This document shows, piece by piece, positions 11,697 through 14,462 of a stretch of DNA of 14,462 nucleotides. A model generated the notes under the pieces. That model did not search any database. It saw only the letters and a program-made list of their open reading frames with translations, and was not told the origin of the DNA. How positions within the stretch are numbered: the stretch's first letter is position 1; every line of letters begins with the position of its first letter. Position numbers and translations under genes: made by a program. Origin of the DNA: Ruminococcaceae bacterium UBA7101 (GTDB lineage Bacteria > Bacillota > Clostridia > Oscillospirales > Acutalibacteraceae); assembly GCA_002493325.1 (NCBI GenBank), contig DKYL01000069.1, positions 16,299-30,760 on the forward strand. Direction: 5' to 3'.

Positions 11697-12873
11697 GCCT
11701 TTTCTTATCAAATTTTAAGATTAAAAGTGTAATCAATATAATTATCGGGAAGGCTATGGAAAAGAGCAACCCTTTTTTCAAATCATTGCCAAGTGCATCT
11801 GTGATAAAGCCGATTAATGTCGGTCCTGTAGTACAGCCCACATCACCTGCCATAGCAAGGAATGCAAACATAGCTGTTGAAATGCCTGTTATGTTTTTTG
11901 TGCTCAGGCTGATTGTGCCGGGCCACATAGCAGACACCGAAAAGCCGCAGAGTGCACAGCCCACAAGTGAAACGATTGCATTATCAGACAGGCTTGCCAT
12001 AAGGTATGATACAATGCATACAACGGCAGAAAAAACAAGATAATTTTCAACCTTGATTTTTTCACTGACCTTACTGAACAGAACTCTGCCAAGTCCCATA
12101 AGCACGGCAAACGCCATTGGTCCTGCAAGGTCCCCTACTGTTTTGGAAACACCAAGCCCCGTTTCGGCAAAGGTTGACGCCCACTGGCTCATTGCAAGCT
12201 CAGCAGCACCCGAGCAAATCATCAGCAGCATTGCGGCATAGAAAAACTTTGATTTGAATGGTGACGCACCCTTTTCCTTGCTCTGCTCCTCAGGCTCGGG
12301 CACAGGAACAAAACAGAAAAACAAACCGTTCAGCAATGCAAAAACTGCCCAGACAAAGGCGAGTATACGCCAGTTCTCACGACCGAAGGCAACAAAGAAC
12401 ATTGTTGAAAGTGCAATAACCGCAACTGTTCCCCAGCAATAAAAGGAATGAAGCAGGCTCATTGCACCTGTTTTATTATCCGTGGGACAGGACTCCACAA
12501 CAGGTGAAACCAGAACCTCAAGCAGACCGCTGCCAATAGAATAAAGCACAATGGAAAGCATAATTCCAAGATACTTATTGGACATCACATAAGGCAATAT
12601 TCCAAGCAGAAGAAAGCCTGCGAATGAACAGATATGCGACAGCACCAAACAACGCTTATAACCGATTTTATCGGCAAATTTGGCAGAAATCAAATCAACT
12701 ACAATCTGTGTAAAAAATGTTACGGTTACAATCGTAGTAAGCTGTGCAATTGAAATATTAAATTCCTGCTCCCAGCTGACAAAAAGCAACGGAGCAAAGT
12801 TACATACAACCGCCTGCACCATATAGGCAATAAAGCAGGCAAGTATTGTTGATTTATAATTGAGATTTTTCAT
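11680..12873 (-). CDS. Major facilitator superfamily transporter
   Basis: 397 residues from the ATG at 12873, with about 12 hydrophobic segments in two halves, the standard MFS layout. The loop between helices 2 and 3 carries a motif-A-like stretch (SAKFADKIGYKRCL), and a charged central loop (PEPEEQSKEKGASPFKSK) joins the halves. The second half (AMSQWASTFAETGLG) recalls the fucose-permease-like sugar branch of MFS, but the substrate is unknown. An in-frame TTG at 12915 would add 14 residues, but this overlaps the promoter region and has no ribosome binding site. The ATG also lacks one: the sequence before it is A/T-rich, and the promoter puts the transcript start about 3 bases upstream. Single-gene transcript ending at the shared terminator. 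Confidence 0.9.
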   Translation of the reverse strand: MKNLNYKSTILACFIAYMVQAVVCNFAPLLFVSWEQEFNISIAQLTTIVTVTFFTQIVVDLISAKFADKIGYKRCLVLSHICSFAGFLLLGILPYVMSNKYLGIMLSIVLYSIGSGLLEVLVSPVVESCPTDNKTGAMSLLHSFYCWGTVAVIALSTMFFVAFGRENWRILAFVWAVFALLNGLFFCFVPVPEPEEQSKEKGASPFKSKFFYAAMLLMICSGAAELAMSQWASTFAETGLGVSKTVGDLAGPMAFAVLMGLGRVLFSKVSEKIKVENYLVFSAVVCIVSYLMASLSDNAIVSLVGCALCGFSVSAMWPGTISLSTKNITGISTAMFAFLAMAGDVGCTTGPTLIGFITDALGNDLKKGLLFSIAFPIIILITLLILKFDKKRQKTDK

Positions 12874-12882
12874 AATAGATGT

Positions 12883-12911
12883 ATCATAACAAATTAAAAT
12901 TATTTTTTCAA
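12883..12911 (-). promoter_or_regulatory. Promoter of the MFS gene, predicting a nearly leaderless mRNA
   Basis: Minus strand TTGAAA (12911-12906), 17-base spacer, TATGAT (12888-12883). The -10 box is 9 bases from the ATG at 12873, so the transcript should start 1-4 bases before the start codon, and no Shine-Dalgarno is present. Confidence 0.72.
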
Positions 12912-12920
12912 GCAAATCAT

Positions 12921-12949
12921 GAATAAAAGCAAATTATAACGGCAATAAT
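12921..12949 (+). promoter_or_regulatory. Sigma-F/G-like promoter of the SpoIIQ-like gene
   Basis: GGCAATAAT (12941-12949) fits the Bacillus forespore -10 pattern GGnnAnAnT at every fixed position, and GAATA (12921-12925) resembles the -35 pattern GYATA with one difference at the usual 15-base spacing. The transcript would start near 12956, at the ribosome binding site. No good sigma-A promoter was seen before this gene. The match is short, so this is a candidate only. Confidence 0.45.
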
Positions 12950-12967
12950 TCTTTTGAGGTGTTCATT

Positions 12968-13675
12968 ATGGCAACAAAAGATAAACCAAACAATAAAAAT
13001 TTAAGGGCATTATTTTCCGTAATCTGCCTGTGCATTATTGCCTTAGGCTTGATTGTATATTTTTCAACCCAGAGCAATAATGACGAGCTTGTCAACGAGG
13101 CAACCACGGTAAAGCAGGAGCAGACAACGGAGGTTCAGCGCCGTGTTACAGTTAAGGATACAACTACAACACAAACAACTGTTACCGAAAATCAATCAAC
13201 AACAAAGGCTAAGGAAACCACAACCGAAGCACCGACAATGCAGGTCAGCGACACAAATACCCCATACAAATCATTTTATAAATATCCTTGTGAGGAAGCA
13301 TCCATCCTTGGCTATACCGAGGAGCTGATTAAAAATGAAACCATGGGCGACTATCGTGCACACACTGCCGTTGATTTCAAGGGTACTGCAGGCAGCAAGG
13401 TGGTTGCTGTCAATGACGGACTTGTATTATCGGTCAACAAGGACAATCTGCTTGGCACAGTTATTGAGATTGACCACGGCGGAAAGCTTGTTGCAAAATA
13501 CTGCGGACTTGATTCCGTCAATGTTTCTGCAGGCGACTATGTAACAATCGGTCAGTCACTGGGTACGCTCGGCAGTGTTCCCTTTGAGTCAAAAGCCGAA
13601 AGTCACCTTCACTTTGAAACAAAGCTCGACGGTAAATATGTTAACCCCATTGATGTTATGGGAAAAGCTGAATAG
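12968..13675 (+). CDS. spoIIQ: SpoIIQ-like LytM/M23 peptidase-family membrane protein
   Basis: 235 residues: a short cytoplasmic N-terminus, one membrane helix (about 14-33), a threonine-rich flexible linker (about 46-92) and a C-terminal LytM domain (about 125-230). The domain resembles SpoIIQ, the forespore half of the channel bridging forespore and mother cell: compare LLGTVIEIDHGGKL, a Y-x-x-L-x-x-V strand, VSAGDYVTIGQSLGTLG and HLHFETKLDGKYVNPI. Metal ligands are complete (H132, D136, H213, H215), as in clostridial but not B. subtilis SpoIIQ, so it may cleave peptidoglycan. ATG at 12968 follows GAGGTG (12956-12961) at 6 bases; the in-frame GTG at 12959 is part of that site. The forespore-type promoter supports the call. 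A general M23 endopeptidase remains possible. Confidence 0.75.
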   Translation: MATKDKPNNKNLRALFSVICLCIIALGLIVYFSTQSNNDELVNEATTVKQEQTTEVQRRVTVKDTTTTQTTVTENQSTTKAKETTTEAPTMQVSDTNTPYKSFYKYPCEEASILGYTEELIKNETMGDYRAHTAVDFKGTAGSKVVAVNDGLVLSVNKDNLLGTVIEIDHGGKLVAKYCGLDSVNVSAGDYVTIGQSLGTLGSVPFESKAESHLHFETKLDGKYVNPIDVMGKAE

Positions 13676-13735
13676 TATAACAACTGTATCTATCCAAAAG
13701 ATTATAACCAATTGATTTTTTAAATACAAAAATAC

Positions 13736-13767
13736 TCCCCCCTGTAAAACAAGGGGGGACACTTTTT
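13736..13767 (+). terminator. Intrinsic terminator after the SpoIIQ-like gene
   Basis: Six C (13737-13742) pair with six G (13753-13758), extended by T/A on the outside and TGT/ACA with one bulged base inside, followed by ACAC and five T (13763-13767). The rest of the 244-base gap to the next gene holds the promoter at 13859-13888 and nothing else I can support. Confidence 0.82.
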
Positions 13768-13858
13768 GTGAGGGAAAGAGATAATCAAATACCTTACCAT
13801 ATCAAAAATGGTTTACAGACATAATACTAAAAATCAAGAAAATCTCGACTGCAAAATA

Positions 13859-13888
13859 TTGACAATGGTAGTTTAGAAATTATATAAT
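13859..13888 (+). promoter_or_regulatory. Sigma-A-type promoter of the acyltransferase gene
   Basis: Consensus TTGACA (13859-13864), 18-base spacer, TATAAT (13883-13888). The transcript should start near 13895, about 25 bases before the ATG. Confidence 0.75.
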
Positions 13889-13919
13889 ATTAAATAATAT
13901 GAATAAATCGGGGGGAAAT

Positions 13920-14462
13920 ATGGGAAGTAAATCATTCGTAAAAAGAGAAAGTTCTATTGAATTATTAAAAATTTTTTCAATGTTTCTGATTGTTATTGGT
14001 CACGTTGCACAAACCGTAGTCTACTTGAAGCTCGAAGATTTTCCTGTAAACAGTGCAACAACAGATATCAAGTCCTTTATAATGGCTTTTTTAATTCATT
14101 TAGGCGGATTGGGCAACTGTATATTTATTATTTGTTCAGCGTGGTTTTTGGTTGATAAAAATAAAATCTACACAAAAAAATGCTTGCAAATAATCTTGGA
14201 TGTATTTGTAATTTCAATTAGTATTCTTTTCTGTTCTTTGATTTCCGGAGTCCAAATCTCTACATTAGAAATAGTTAAATCTTTATTACCGACAACATTT
14301 GCAAATAACTGGTTTGCTACATGCTATATTTTGTTTCTGCTTGCTGTTCCGTACCTAAATAAAATATTACATAGTATTTCAAAAAAAGAATTACTTAGAA
14401 TTAATATTGTACTTATTACTTTATACTGGATAATAAACTTTATAGTGGACAGTTTATTTTAT
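13920..14462 (+). CDS. Acyltransferase family 3 membrane protein (3' end outside window)
   Basis: The frame is open from the ATG at 13920 to the right edge, 181 codons, with no stop. The N-terminus has the acyltransferase-3 signature: a basic residue followed by IELLKIFSMFLIVIGH with the conserved His28 at the end of the first membrane helix. Further hydrophobic segments follow at about 54-72, 86-106 and 120-140. These integral membrane enzymes usually put acetyl or other acyl groups on surface polysaccharides or lipids; the substrate is unknown. A G-run (13910-13915) 4 bases before the ATG serves as the ribosome binding site. It has its own promoter. Together with the left-edge genes it hints at surface-glycan functions on both sides. 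Confidence 0.85.
   Translation, partial: MGSKSFVKRESSIELLKIFSMFLIVIGHVAQTVVYLKLEDFPVNSATTDIKSFIMAFLIHLGGLGNCIFIICSAWFLVDKNKIYTKKCLQIILDVFVISISILFCSLISGVQISTLEIVKSLLPTTFANNWFATCYILFLLAVPYLNKILHSISKKELLRINIVLITLYWIINFIVDSLFY

Noticed and set aside
1..14462. CRISPR array, rRNA or tRNA genes, insertion sequence
   Set aside because: I scanned for regularly spaced repeats, cloverleaf-like segments with CCA-type ends and transposase motifs and found none.

Overview
The window looks like a chromosomal segment of a low-to-moderate GC Gram-positive anaerobe, most likely a gut Clostridia (Oscillospiraceae/Ruminococcaceae-like). The evidence is indirect: AGGAGG and GAGGTG ribosome binding sites, A/T-rich sigma-A promoters, U-tract terminators, a SpoIIQ-like LytM protein, and housekeeping genes of Firmicutes type. 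No species call is possible from the sequence alone.

Layout. (a) 1-1741, plus strand: the right end of a cell-surface polysaccharide cluster, with the tail of a membrane protein, a GT-A glycosyltransferase and a VanZ-like membrane protein, closed by a strong bidirectional hairpin. (b) 1743-4463, minus strand: a PHP-domain phosphoesterase coupled to a YeiH-family transporter, and separately an ABC-2 polysaccharide-export permease with no ATPase gene beside it. (c) 4523-6173: aroE-aroK (minus) diverging from a stand-alone acyl carrier protein gene (plus). (d) 6262-10305, plus strand: an apparent glpK / LDH2-family dehydrogenase / malic enzyme operon with a structured leader before glpK and a hairpin before the malic enzyme gene. 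(e) 10306-11661: a rearranged, accessory-looking stretch. It holds a duplicated 50-bp copy of the malic enzyme 3' end, a perfect palindrome, and two copies of a module consisting of a minus-strand ribbon-helix-helix-like regulator diverging from a small plus-strand gene of unknown function; the second regulator gene is only 58 codons. (f) 11680-14462: an MFS transporter (minus), a SpoIIQ-like LytM protein (plus) behind a sigma-F-like promoter, and the start of an acyltransferase-3 gene running off the right edge.

How the genes work together: regions (a), (b) and the last gene point to surface glycan synthesis, export and modification; (c) is shikimate and fatty-acid/acyl-carrier metabolism; (d) is central carbon and redox metabolism around glycerol, malate/lactate and pyruvate. 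The least ordinary part is 10250-11661. I do not see a complete new defence or mobile system. The best candidates for something undescribed are the duplicated RHH/small-gene module with a shared operator-like motif, two promoters placed so that the mRNAs should be leaderless, and a permease gene whose best ribosome binding site points to an ATA codon.
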